From NCBI GenBank assembly GCA_900473205.1, contig UCLB01000007.1, positions 62,001 to 126,000 on the forward strand: a DNA stretch of 64,000 nt, in the 5' to 3' direction. This DNA comes from Hyphomicrobiales bacterium (GTDB lineage Bacteria > Pseudomonadota > Alphaproteobacteria > Rhizobiales > Rhizobiaceae). The translations under genes and the position numbers were made by a program. The notes beneath the pieces were generated by a model, which was not told where the DNA came from, made no database searches, and saw nothing but the letters and a program-made list of their open reading frames with translations. Shown piece by piece: positions 19,916-30,213 of this stretch (position 1 is its first letter; the number at the start of each line of letters is the position of its first letter).

Positions 19916-21409
19916 GTGGCAAAATTATCTGCGTTCATTCGCCGAACACTCATCATGTTGGGGCTGGGTGTTGCGTTGCTTGTCGGCATGGTTGCGACCT
20001 CACTCTGGCTGGTGCAGGCAAACAACAAATACTCGCAGGAAACTGCTGAACTGCGCAGGCTGCGCGCCTCCATTCTGGACGTTCTGACAACGGTACAGGA
20101 TGCAGAAACCGGGCAGCGCGGTTTTCTCCTGACCGGCGACGAGCGCTACCTCGCGCCCTATCGGGAAGCTCTGGAGACGCTTGGCAAGAAGCGTGCGCTT
20201 CTCGTCGAGCGCATCGGCGAGCGCCCGGAATATGTCAATGATCTCCCCAAGCTCCAGTCCAATCTGGATGCGAAGCTTGCCGAAATCGGTCGCGGTATCG
20301 ACCTCGTGCGGGATAACCGTACACAGGAGGCCATCGACCTGGTTCGTAGCGACACCGGCCTCGCCTATATGCGGGAAATTCGCGACACCCTTAATCGCTA
20401 CCAGCAGACGACCGATGACCGTTTACGCATCATCGTCGCAGACCAGCTGTCTGCGGCTGAAAACCTGCGTTGGGTAACGATCCTCGGCGCCGTTGCCATC
20501 CTTGCCGTGCTTGGCGGTGCGCTTGCGCTGATCATGAAATATGTTCGCGAGTTGATGCGATCCCGCGAAGAGGTGGATGAGCTGAACCGCGGGCTGGAAG
20601 AGCGCGTGGATGAGCGAACGAGAGACCTCATTCGCGCCAATCAGGAAATCCAGCGCTTTGCCTATATCGTGACGCATGATCTGCGTGCGCCGCTGGTCAA
20701 CATCATGGGGTTTCTGTCGGAATTCGATTCATCGCTGAAGCCGGTGCAGGCCTATGTTCTTGCCGGTGACAATCCGGTTTCCGAACGGGATGCACAGGAT
20801 GCGAAAATCGCGGTTGAGGAGGACTTGCCGGAAGCCATCGGCTTCATTCGCTCCTCCACCCGCAAGATGGATCAGCTGATCAACGCCATTCTCAAGATTT
20901 CCCGCGATGGGCGGAGAAAGCTTCAGGCGGAGAAGGTCGACCTCAAAGAGCTTCTCGTTGGCGCAGCGGCTAGCGTTCAGCATCAGGTCAGCGCCGTTGA
21001 TGGCACCATCGATGTCGACGTCCAGAATTTCACTGTCATTAGCGACAGGATTTCTCTGGACCAGATTTTGGGCAACCTCTTCGACAACGCCGTCAAATAC
21101 CAGATGCCGGGCAGGCCATTGCAGCTCTCCGCCCGCATTCTGCCGCAGGGTCGGGGCATTGTTCGCGTCGACGTCAGCGACAATGGTCGCGGCATTGCCG
21201 ACGACGATTTTGAACGCATTTTCGAACTCTTCCGCCGGGCAGGCGCACAGGACCAGCAGGGCGAAGGCATAGGCCTTGCCCATGTGCGCTCGCTCATCAG
21301 AAATTTAGGCGGAGACATTACGGTCACATCCGAACTCGGCAAGGGCAGCACATTCCACCTGACACTGCCGACAGATCTTCGGAAAATTACGCGCGGGAGC
21401 GACATATGA
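19916..21409 (+). CDS. CHASE3-domain sensor histidine kinase
   Basis: About 497 aa. TM1 (LIMLGLGVALLVGMVATSLW) leads to a periplasmic CHASE3 domain (about residues 40-180) with the hallmark VQDAETGQRGFLLTGDERYL. TM2 (VTILGAVAILAVLGGALALI) and a coiled linker (EEVDELNRGLEERVDERTRD) follow. Then come HisKA with His in IVTHDLRAPLVN (about 253) and HATPase (DNAVKYQ, DNGRGI, GEGIGLAHVRSL). GTG at 19916 is my preferred start; TTG at 19856 is in frame and would add 20 residues. It overlaps the next gene by 4 bp (ATGA) and leads a three-gene signalling operon. Confidence 0.87.
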   Translation: MAKLSAFIRRTLIMLGLGVALLVGMVATSLWLVQANNKYSQETAELRRLRASILDVLTTVQDAETGQRGFLLTGDERYLAPYREALETLGKKRALLVERIGERPEYVNDLPKLQSNLDAKLAEIGRGIDLVRDNRTQEAIDLVRSDTGLAYMREIRDTLNRYQQTTDDRLRIIVADQLSAAENLRWVTILGAVAILAVLGGALALIMKYVRELMRSREEVDELNRGLEERVDERTRDLIRANQEIQRFAYIVTHDLRAPLVNIMGFLSEFDSSLKPVQAYVLAGDNPVSERDAQDAKIAVEEDLPEAIGFIRSSTRKMDQLINAILKISRDGRRKLQAEKVDLKELLVGAAASVQHQVSAVDGTIDVDVQNFTVISDRISLDQILGNLFDNAVKYQMPGRPLQLSARILPQGRGIVRVDVSDNGRGIADDDFERIFELFRRAGAQDQQGEGIGLAHVRSLIRNLGGDITVTSELGKGSTFHLTLPTDLRKITRGSDI

Positions 21410-21843
21410 AAGCCACGGGACAAGAAGTTACGATCGTAATGATCGAAGACGATGAGGGTCATGCGCGCCTCATCGAAAAGAATGTGCGCCGCGCTGGCGT
21501 GAACAATGAGATCGTGCCCTTCACGCTCGGTCACAAGGCGCTGGACTTCATCCTCGGCCCGGAACGCGACGGGCTCGTCAGCAAGGATCGTTATCTGCTG
21601 ATCCTGCTTGATCTCAATCTGCCGGATATGTCCGGGATCAAGATCCTCGAGCAGATCAAGAGCAACGAATACACAAAACGGCTTCCGGTGGTTGTACTTA
21701 CCACGACCGATGACGAAACCGAGATACAGAAGTGCTATGATCTTGGCGCAAATGTCTATATCACCAAGCCTGTAGACTATGAGGGTTTTGCAACCGCTAT
21801 CAGAAACCTCGGCCTCTTCTTCTCTGTAATTCAGGTCCCGTGA
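21406..21843 (+). CDS. Single-domain response regulator (Rcp1-like)
   Basis: A 145-aa receiver domain without output. The acidic pair is MIEDDEGH, the phospho-acceptor Asp is in LLDLNLPDMSG, and the switch Thr and Lys are in LTTTDDET and ITKPVDYEG. The extended FILGPERDGLVSKDRY insertion is typical of Rcp1-type regulators that serve bacteriophytochrome or CHASE3 kinases. Its start overlaps the kinase stop, so it is the obvious phosphorylation partner. It probably relays phosphate or controls another protein directly. Confidence 0.92.
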   Translation: MKATGQEVTIVMIEDDEGHARLIEKNVRRAGVNNEIVPFTLGHKALDFILGPERDGLVSKDRYLLILLDLNLPDMSGIKILEQIKSNEYTKRLPVVVLTTTDDETEIQKCYDLGANVYITKPVDYEGFATAIRNLGLFFSVIQVP

Positions 21844-21850
21844 AAGCTTG

Positions 21851-22891
21851 ATGACGTTGCGAATACTGTATGTCGATGACGACCCAACGCTCGCAAAGCT
21901 CGCGCAGCGCGTGCTGGGTCGCCATGACATAACGGTGGTTCACGCAGCCTCGGTTCACGCCGGACTGGAAGAGTTCGGTGCGAATACTTTCGATGCGGTG
22001 GTTCTCGACCACTATTTCCAGAATGGAACGGGCCTTCAGTTCCTTGCTAGCATTGGTGACGCCTGCCGTGATATTCCCGTTCTTTATGTCACCGGTGCAA
22101 GCGAAGCCCAGATTGCCATCGATGCGCTGAAGGCTGGCGCGGCGGATTACGTCATCAAGACAGTTGGTGACGACTTCTTTCCGCTGCTGCTGAATTCCAT
22201 TCAGCAGGCCCTGGATAACTTCCAGCTGCGTCGCGAAAAGGAAGAAGCCGAACGGCAATTGGTGCAGGCGAAAGAACGCGCCGAACTGATGGCCAAGGAA
22301 ATGAACCACCGTATCGCCAACAGCCTGTCACTGGTATCGGCAATGATCCGCATGCAGCTGAACGCGGTGGCAACCGAAGAAGCGCGCACAGCGCTTTTGG
22401 AAACCCAAAGCCGCATCTCGGCTATCGCAGGCGTTCATCGCAGTCTTTACACCGCTTACAATGTAGGCGAAGTGGAGCTTGATTCCTATCTCTCCTCCAT
22501 CATTCACGATCTCGCGCGCTCAGGCCAAGACAGCGAAAAAATCCGCATCGTGACCGACATGGAGACCGTCAAGGCATCGCCGGATCAGGCAGTGGCTCTC
22601 GGAGTCATCGTCACCGAATTGACCACCAACGCCATTAAATACGCCTACCCCGATGGTGTCGGCGAAATTCGTATTCTGCTGAAAACGCAGGAGAACATGG
22701 TGCGGTTGGTCGTTGAAGATGACGGCATCGGCATCAGCGGCAACAACCCGCCAAAAGGCACGGGCCTCGGCACACGCCTGATTACCGCCATGGCACAAAG
22801 CCTGCGCGCAACTGTCAGCCAGTCTGCCACGCCCTCATCTCAGGGCGCGTCGATTTGCGTGCAGTGGGAAGAAAACACTCCTTCCCACTGA
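21851..22891 (+). CDS. Receiver-HWE/HisKA_2 hybrid histidine kinase
   Basis: A 346-aa cytoplasmic protein. An N-terminal receiver (ILYVDDDPT, Asp in VVLDHYFQNG, Lys in YVIKTVGD; about residues 1-120) leads through a short coiled coil to a HisKA_2/HWE kinase. The His is in KEMNHRIANSLSLVSAMIRM and the ATP lid and N box are in VTELTTNAIKYAYP and EDDGIG. Such receiver-kinases in alphaproteobacteria often feed the PhyR general stress response, though no phyR is nearby. It lies 7 bp after the single receiver and completes the operon. ATG at 21851 is used instead of the overlapping TTG at 21848. Confidence 0.9.
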   Translation: MTLRILYVDDDPTLAKLAQRVLGRHDITVVHAASVHAGLEEFGANTFDAVVLDHYFQNGTGLQFLASIGDACRDIPVLYVTGASEAQIAIDALKAGAADYVIKTVGDDFFPLLLNSIQQALDNFQLRREKEEAERQLVQAKERAELMAKEMNHRIANSLSLVSAMIRMQLNAVATEEARTALLETQSRISAIAGVHRSLYTAYNVGEVELDSYLSSIIHDLARSGQDSEKIRIVTDMETVKASPDQAVALGVIVTELTTNAIKYAYPDGVGEIRILLKTQENMVRLVVEDDGIGISGNNPPKGTGLGTRLITAMAQSLRATVSQSATPSSQGASICVQWEENTPSH

Positions 22892-22908
22892 TCTATCGCT
22901 CAACGAGC

Positions 22909-23637
22909 TTAGTAAGGCTCTGCCATCGGCGCCATGGCAATGTTCTGCGAGCCCGGCGTTCCTGACATCACCACAATCGGTGTGCGGTCTGGCACACGAT
23001 TGTAGAGATCGATGATGTCCTGGTTCATCAGTCGCACGCAGCCTGATGAAACCGACTTGCCGATTGTCCACCACTCCGGCGAACCGTGCAGACGGTAAAT
23101 CGTGTCTACGCCATCCTTGAAAATATACAGCGCACGCGCGCCAAGCGGGTTCATAAGACCCGGCGCCATACCACCATTGGCCGCACTATAGGGCTCAAGC
23201 TCAGGCTGGCGAGCGATCATTTCCGTCGGTGGCGTCCAGCGAGGCCATTGGCGCTTGTATTGGATGACGCCCCTGCCCGCCCATTCGAAACCGGCGCGCC
23301 CCAGACCCACGCCATAACGCATGGCCTGATTGCCCTCATAGGTCAGATAGAGGAAATGGTTTGCCGTATCGACCACGATGGTTCCTGGGCGCTCACCGGT
23401 CGGGTTTTCCACCATCTGACGATAGAAGCGGCGGTCGATCTTCTCATAGGGAATAGCAGGCAGCGGGAACTGCTCATCCGGCTTCGGGCCATAGATTTCC
23501 GCGTAGAAGGGATCAGCCACCGGCCGGGTATTCTGTGCGACTTCGCGCGGCGTGGTAGTGCATCCGGCAAGCGCCGTCAGGGCCAGGCCTCCAGAGCTGA
23601 AGAGGAAAGACCGGCGGGTGGTGTCATGCATTGTCAA
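22909..23637 (-). CDS. Lipoprotein L,D-transpeptidase (YkuD/ErfK family)
   Basis: A 242-aa exported enzyme predicted to make 3-3 cross-links or attach proteins to peptidoglycan. The N-terminus has twin Arg (TTRRSFLFSSGG) and ends in a lipobox LTALAGC, suggesting a lipid-anchored protein. The catalytic motif is complete: His in YRLHGSPEWWTIG followed by SSGCVRLMNQD with the nucleophile Cys. Upstream PRYFR-type segments (IVVDTANHFLYLTYEGNQA) match YkuD strands. It lies 21 bp downstream of a second L,D-transpeptidase-like gene and is probably co-transcribed with it. Confidence 0.92.
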   Translation of the reverse strand: MTMHDTTRRSFLFSSGGLALTALAGCTTTPREVAQNTRPVADPFYAEIYGPKPDEQFPLPAIPYEKIDRRFYRQMVENPTGERPGTIVVDTANHFLYLTYEGNQAMRYGVGLGRAGFEWAGRGVIQYKRQWPRWTPPTEMIARQPELEPYSAANGGMAPGLMNPLGARALYIFKDGVDTIYRLHGSPEWWTIGKSVSSGCVRLMNQDIIDLYNRVPDRTPIVVMSGTPGSQNIAMAPMAEPY

Positions 23638-23658
23638 TCGATGTCCTTGTCCAGATAA

Positions 23659-24714
23659 TCATCTCGCACCCGCAAACGGGTCTGCGAGCGCCGCATCGGG
23701 GCGGCTGATGGGGTATTTCGTGCCGGAAACTTTTGCTGCCATGCTCTTTGCGCCATCGTTCTTCAACAAAGCGCGGAAGCTGGGGTGCATCCCGCCGTCG
23801 ACATAAGCGTTGACCGCGCTTGAAGTTCCTTCGTTTAACGCAACTGTGAGCTTCTGTTGTTCGGCATCGAGCTTGGCGGCAATGGCCGGTTCCGGCTGGT
23901 TGATCGTCTGTGGGCAACTGGCCAGCGGGTCGGATGGCTCACCGCCCGCAAATTCGCTGTTGAACACATAGCGACGGCCACAGACGGATACTTTCGGCTG
24001 ACGCTTGGTCAGTTCGAAATAGTCATAACCTTCTTTCAGGGTTTTCCAGAAGGTGAAGTTGGGGTCGTTCTTGTACGCAACCATGTTGCGCGTCGTCATG
24101 CGAAACGGATAGGCCTGAACCTGGAACTGGTTCTGTCCCCCCTTCAGAGCTCTATCGACGATGGCATAGATTTCACCGACCTGCTGGTCCGTCATGGCGT
24201 AGCAGCCGGACGATGAGCACGCACCATGCACCATCAAGGCTTCGCCCGTGTAACCCAACGCCGACTCCAGCCTGTTCGGATAGCCGAGATTGAAAGAGAC
24301 GTAGTACTGCGAGTTCGGGTTCAGCATGCCTGCCGAGACATGGTAGAACCCTTCCGGCGCCTGCCTGTCACCGCTTTTGGTTTTCGGGCCCAGTTTGCCG
24401 GACCAGCGGCACATGGGATAGGTCTTGAACAGAGCGTAGTTGCCTATCTTATCCACCTTCCAGACCTCAAGTTCGCTCTCCTGCTTGAATATGCGAACGA
24501 GCACAGGGCTTTCAGGCTTCATGCCCTTGGCGGACATGGAGGCTGCAACTTTCGAAGACAATTTCGGCGGGGCTCTGTTGGCGGTATCAAGCCCCATGGA
24601 TGTGCAGGCCGCGAGCGCCCCACACACAACGGCGACGGCTGTTGCCCTCGCCGATGCGTTGAATACGTTCCGCAACTTCGCAGGTACGAACCTCGAAAGA
24701 TGTAAAATGCTCAT
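23659..24714 (-). CDS. YafK/DpaA-type L,D-transpeptidase-family lipoprotein
   Basis: A 351-aa protein with a signal peptide ending in a lipobox (VCGALAAC), then a YafK-type catalytic domain. YAFK hallmarks are VDKIGNYALFKTYPMCRWSG, SGDRQAPEGFYHV and the active-site block LMVHGACSSSGCYAMTD with His and Cys. The E. coli member of this group (YafK/DpaA) detaches Braun lipoprotein from peptidoglycan rather than cross-linking, so the reaction here could be hydrolysis. A C-terminal extension of about 100 residues is unassigned. Met at 24714 is chosen over 24753. It is the first gene of a two-gene unit. Confidence 0.87.
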   Translation of the reverse strand: MSILHLSRFVPAKLRNVFNASARATAVAVVCGALAACTSMGLDTANRAPPKLSSKVAASMSAKGMKPESPVLVRIFKQESELEVWKVDKIGNYALFKTYPMCRWSGKLGPKTKSGDRQAPEGFYHVSAGMLNPNSQYYVSFNLGYPNRLESALGYTGEALMVHGACSSSGCYAMTDQQVGEIYAIVDRALKGGQNQFQVQAYPFRMTTRNMVAYKNDPNFTFWKTLKEGYDYFELTKRQPKVSVCGRRYVFNSEFAGGEPSDPLASCPQTINQPEPAIAAKLDAEQQKLTVALNEGTSSAVNAYVDGGMHPSFRALLKNDGAKSMAAKVSGTKYPISRPDAALADPFAGAR

Positions 24715-24860
24715 TAAAACGCCTTGCCCGCCTCTGTAAGCGAAACCGTACATAGAGAAGTTGGCCGCATGACGGCAACCATTCCGAGGGACAAAGAGTC
24801 GTGAATTTGCGTTACAGGTTCGTTAATCATACGAACACAACAAAGTGAGGCTTTCAGGCT

Positions 24861-25637
24861 TTAGACCAGAAGCCCCTGCCCGCCATCGATCCAGACCGGG
24901 CTGCCGGTGATGTGTCGAGACTTGTCACCGGCCAGAAAAACGATGAGATCCGCGACATCCTCACTGCTGCCCGGCTGGCCGCTCGATACCGGAATATTGC
25001 CCTGCGGCCACTCGACCGGAATCTTCGTCTCATCCTTGGAGCGAATATCGGTGTTGTCATTGATTTCGGTTTCGATGGCACCGGGGCAGACGGCATTTAC
25101 CCGAATGCCATAACGCGCCAGTTCCAGCGCAAGCTGCTGCGCCATGGCCAATTGGCCAGCTTTGGTCACGGAATAGGCGGTTGCACCGGGCGATGTGAAT
25201 GTGCGGGTGCCGTTGATGGATGACACGATGACGATAGAGCCGCCGGTCGATTTCATATGCGGCACGGCTTTGTTGATGGTCAGATAGGTACCGCGCAGAT
25301 TGATGGTGATGGTCTGATCCCACTCATCCGGTTTCAAATCCTCAATCGGAGCCCACACGCCGTTGATGCCCGCATTGGCCACGACGACATCCAGTCTGCC
25401 GAATTTGCTGACGAGCTCGGAAGTGGCGGCACCCATCTGCTTTTCATCCGACACATCCGCGAGCAATGTCATCGCCTCGAAGCCGCCCGCTCGGATGTTA
25501 TCCGCCACAGAATCAAGCTCATCTTTCGTGCGTCCCAAGAGGCCGATGGCATATCCTTCTTTTGCCAAAGCAAGCGCTGCCGCTTTTCCGATACCCGAGC
25601 CTGCTCCCGTCACCAGCGCAACTTTTGCAAATGCCAT
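24861..25637 (-). CDS. Short-chain dehydrogenase/reductase
   Basis: A 258-aa classical SDR. The cofactor motif is TGAGSGIGKAA with Arg at the end of beta-2 (LLGRTKDE), which leans to NADP(H). NAG is in VVANAG, the catalytic Ser in IVIVSSINGT, and Tyr and Lys in YSVTKAG. The C-terminus GSPVWIDGGQGLLV is typical of the glucose/3-oxoacyl reductase branch. The substrate cannot be read. It is divergent from the 3-methyladenine glycosylase gene with a 100-bp gap. Confidence 0.88.
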   Translation of the reverse strand: MAFAKVALVTGAGSGIGKAAALALAKEGYAIGLLGRTKDELDSVADNIRAGGFEAMTLLADVSDEKQMGAATSELVSKFGRLDVVVANAGINGVWAPIEDLKPDEWDQTITINLRGTYLTINKAVPHMKSTGGSIVIVSSINGTRTFTSPGATAYSVTKAGQLAMAQQLALELARYGIRVNAVCPGAIETEINDNTDIRSKDETKIPVEWPQGNIPVSSGQPGSSEDVADLIVFLAGDKSRHITGSPVWIDGGQGLLV

Positions 25638-25737
25638 GCTTTTCTTCCTCTATGACTATATCGTGTCTGCCGAACGGCTTAACTCAAAGACAACAGCGTG
25701 GGCTCCCGCGTTGTTCCCGTCAAACACGCGTGCAAAC

Positions 25738-26289
25738 ATGACTGTCCTTCCGCAAAGCTTTTATTCCCGAGATGCCGTGATCGTTGCCGAAACCCTCATC
25801 GGCTGCGTATTCCACGTCCACAATACAGGCGGTATCATCGTGGAAACGGAAGCCTATCGCCCGGACGATCCGGCCTCGCACAGCTTCAATGGCCCGACGC
25901 CGCGCAACAAGACCATGTTCGGCCCGCCCGGCCATCTCTATGTCTATCGGTCCTATGGGCTACATTGGTGCGCCAACATCGTCTGTACCCCTGGCTCTGC
26001 CGTGCTGATCCGCGCGATAGAGCCAACGACAGGCATCGACCTGATGAAACTGCGTCGTAATATCAGCGACGTAACCAACCTCTGTTCCGGACCGGGAAAG
26101 CTGACGCAATCGCTCGGCATCACAGCCGAGATGGATGGCGTAGTGCTGACGAGCGGACCCATTCTCGTCAGAAGCGGCGCGGCAATGACTTCGACAATCG
26201 CCGGTCCCCGGATCGGCATTTCAAAAGCCATCGATCAACCTTGGCGTTTTGGACTGGACGGATCAAAATATTTAAGTCGAAAATTCTAA
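25738..26289 (+). CDS. DNA-3-methyladenine glycosylase (AAG/MPG family)
   Basis: A 183-aa base-excision repair enzyme of the mammalian AAG/MPG fold that removes alkylated purines. Conserved elements include FYSRDAVIVAETLIGC, the catalytic-loop Glu in IIVETEAYRPDDPASHSF, PRNKTMFGPPGHLYVYRSYG, and LCSGPGKLTQSLGI. The length is normal for bacterial members. The start at 25738 begins the family consensus; a longer open frame to 25363 is antisense to the SDR gene. It is followed by its own terminator. Confidence 0.92.
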   Translation: MTVLPQSFYSRDAVIVAETLIGCVFHVHNTGGIIVETEAYRPDDPASHSFNGPTPRNKTMFGPPGHLYVYRSYGLHWCANIVCTPGSAVLIRAIEPTTGIDLMKLRRNISDVTNLCSGPGKLTQSLGITAEMDGVVLTSGPILVRSGAAMTSTIAGPRIGISKAIDQPWRFGLDGSKYLSRKF

Positions 26290-26309
26290 GAAGCTTATTG
26301 GCGGATCCC

Positions 26310-26326
26310 CGGCCAGAGGCCGTTTT
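26310..26326 (+). terminator. Short terminator after the 3-methyladenine glycosylase gene
   Basis: CGGCC (26310-26314) and GGCCG (26318-26322) form a tight hairpin with a 3-base loop followed by TTTT. Confidence 0.55.
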
Positions 26327-26417
26327 CCCAATCGGAACTCTCACCCACACTATTTTTAGGGGTCTGAAATTAACTCGTTTTTATATCCCCTCCTCCAGTT
26401 TGCCCTCAAGGGTTTAG

Positions 26418-28784
<2,367 letters not shown>

Positions 28785-28806
28785 TCTTAAAGGCAAGGAA
28801 TTGAAG

Positions 28807-28832
28807 AGAGGCGGTTTTGGCCGCCTCTTTTT
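28807..28832 (+). terminator. Rho-independent terminator after the chemoreceptor gene
   Basis: AGAGGCGG (28807-28814) pairs with CCGCCTCT (28821-28828) and runs into five T. It separates the chemoreceptor from the convergent MarR gene. Confidence 0.88.
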
Positions 28833-28877
28833 AGGAGGGTCACCAGTTCCATCGTCACGGCGGTAAACCGGCAACGT

Positions 28878-29336
28878 TTATGGATTTTCCTTAGCAGCAC
28901 TCTTTTCGAAAAACTGCGAGAAGGCGTGAAGCCCATTCACCAAGGCGACGAATTCGGTTTCGCCCAGCGCGTCCTTGAAGCGCTTCTGGGCCTTACGGGC
29001 GGCAGCGTTGAGCTTCTTCAGCATTTCTTCGCCATCCGGCGTGATGAAGAGCAAGCGGGCCCGTTTGTCCTTGGGGTCGATTTCGCGGCGTATCAAACCG
29101 TGACTTTCGAGGCCTTCGACACACTTCGTAACAGAGGACCGGTCGAGCGCGATATATTCACCCAGAGCATTCTGGTTGATACCCGGTTCAATGTAGCTGA
29201 CTGCCAGCGCGCTGTATTGGGTTGGGGAAAAACCAGGATATTCCGCCTCCTGTGCAAACACCTGCAAAGCCACCTGTTGGCTGCGGCGCAGCAGTATTCC
29301 ATGGGAATGCAGAATTTCATCGGCCGTAACGATCAC
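28878..29336 (-). CDS. MarR family transcriptional regulator
   Basis: A 152-aa winged-helix regulator. The DNA-binding core is NALGEYIALDRSSVTKCVEGLESHGLI with the wing RREIDPKDKRARLLFITPDG. The GTG start at 29336 has a GGAGG ribosome site 9 bp upstream. It is divergent from the three-gene sugar/polyol dehydrogenase operon, and a perfect inverted repeat sits in the shared promoter region, so it most likely represses that operon and itself. The inducer is unknown. Confidence 0.88.
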   Translation of the reverse strand: MIVTADEILHSHGILLRRSQQVALQVFAQEAEYPGFSPTQYSALAVSYIEPGINQNALGEYIALDRSSVTKCVEGLESHGLIRREIDPKDKRARLLFITPDGEEMLKKLNAAARKAQKRFKDALGETEFVALVNGLHAFSQFFEKSAAKENP

Positions 29337-29360
29337 TCAGATATGCCTCCATATACCACG

Positions 29361-29410
29361 TTGACATTTTCATATTAGTTGGATAGCTGAAAATCAGCTA
29401 TCCAACTAAT
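29361..29410. promoter_or_regulatory. 37-bp perfect inverted repeat, probable MarR operator, with TTGACA box
   Basis: A 17-base arm ATTAGTTGGATAGCTGA (29374-29390), an AAA spacer, and its exact complement (29394-29410). A consensus -35 hexamer TTGACA at 29361-29366 lies just upstream on the + strand, so a -10 for the dehydrogenase operon would fall inside the repeat. This is the layout expected for a repressor site of the divergent MarR gene. Assignment to MarR is inference. Confidence 0.75.
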
Positions 29411-29639
29411 TACGGCGGGAATGCCTACCCCGCCGTCGCGACAGAATGAGCCTGTCACTTCGCCTTTGTGTTTAATCATAAAAAGAGATTCATCACGTCG
29501 CTGCGCCTCCCCGCGCCAAATGCCACCCTCCAGGGCACGACAGTTGGCGACATTGCACGACATTTTTCACTTACGCAACGCGCCGGACGGGCCGAATGGT
29601 TTTTGCGGCGTCAAAAGCTTCTCCATGGTCAGGAAAGAT

Positions 29640-30185
29640 ATGACTGAAATGTCAAAAGCTCCCAACGAAAAGCTGATGCTGTCGCGCCGTGGCGCGCTGC
29701 TTGGCGGCGCGGCCATTTTTGCCACCGGCATGATGGCCTCTCTCTGTCCCACCTCCGCGTTCGCTGCCGTCGATGCCGGCATGCAGACGCGCTTCATGCA
29801 CCTGTCGAACCTTCTGATCGACCATCAGCTGAACCCAGCCGTGGGTGCCCGGATTGTTGAGACGGCAGCAGAGCAGCATGCCAATATCGCGACGATGCTG
29901 GATGCGATCATTGCGATTGCCGAGCAGAAGCAGGCTAGCAAGGTCGAAGACTTCTTCGCGGACATTCCTGACGGTGAACTGAAGGACTTCGCCCATTGGG
30001 TGATTTTTGCCTGGTACAGCGGCTGTTCCTCAGAAAAGCGCGACGCCAAGGTCTTCACCTATGAAGAGGCGCTGACGTTCAAGACCACGAGCGACGTCAA
30101 CACCATTCCTTCCTATGGCGTATCGGGGCCAAATTTGTGGAAACGCCCGAACGTGCCTTTGTCCGCGCCAATGCCGCGCTTCTGA
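29640..30185 (+). CDS. FAD sugar/polyol dehydrogenase small (gamma) subunit, Tat-exported
   Basis: A 181-aa small subunit of a three-component membrane dehydrogenase (fructose, sorbitol, gluconate or glucose dehydrogenase type). A twin-arginine signal (LSRRGALLGGAAIFATGMM) targets it, and by hitch-hiking the FAD subunit, through Tat to the periplasm. The mature part ends in the family pattern HWVIFAWYSGC, EALTFKTTSDVNTIPSYG and GPNLW. Several start codons are possible (29640, 29649, and 29625); 29640 has an AGGAAA just upstream. It is followed by the large subunit after 28 bp. Confidence 0.87.
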   Translation: MTEMSKAPNEKLMLSRRGALLGGAAIFATGMMASLCPTSAFAAVDAGMQTRFMHLSNLLIDHQLNPAVGARIVETAAEQHANIATMLDAIIAIAEQKQASKVEDFFADIPDGELKDFAHWVIFAWYSGCSSEKRDAKVFTYEEALTFKTTSDVNTIPSYGVSGPNLWKRPNVPLSAPMPRF

Positions 30186-30213
30186 CGAAACCCTTTCAAG
30201 AGACATCATTCCC

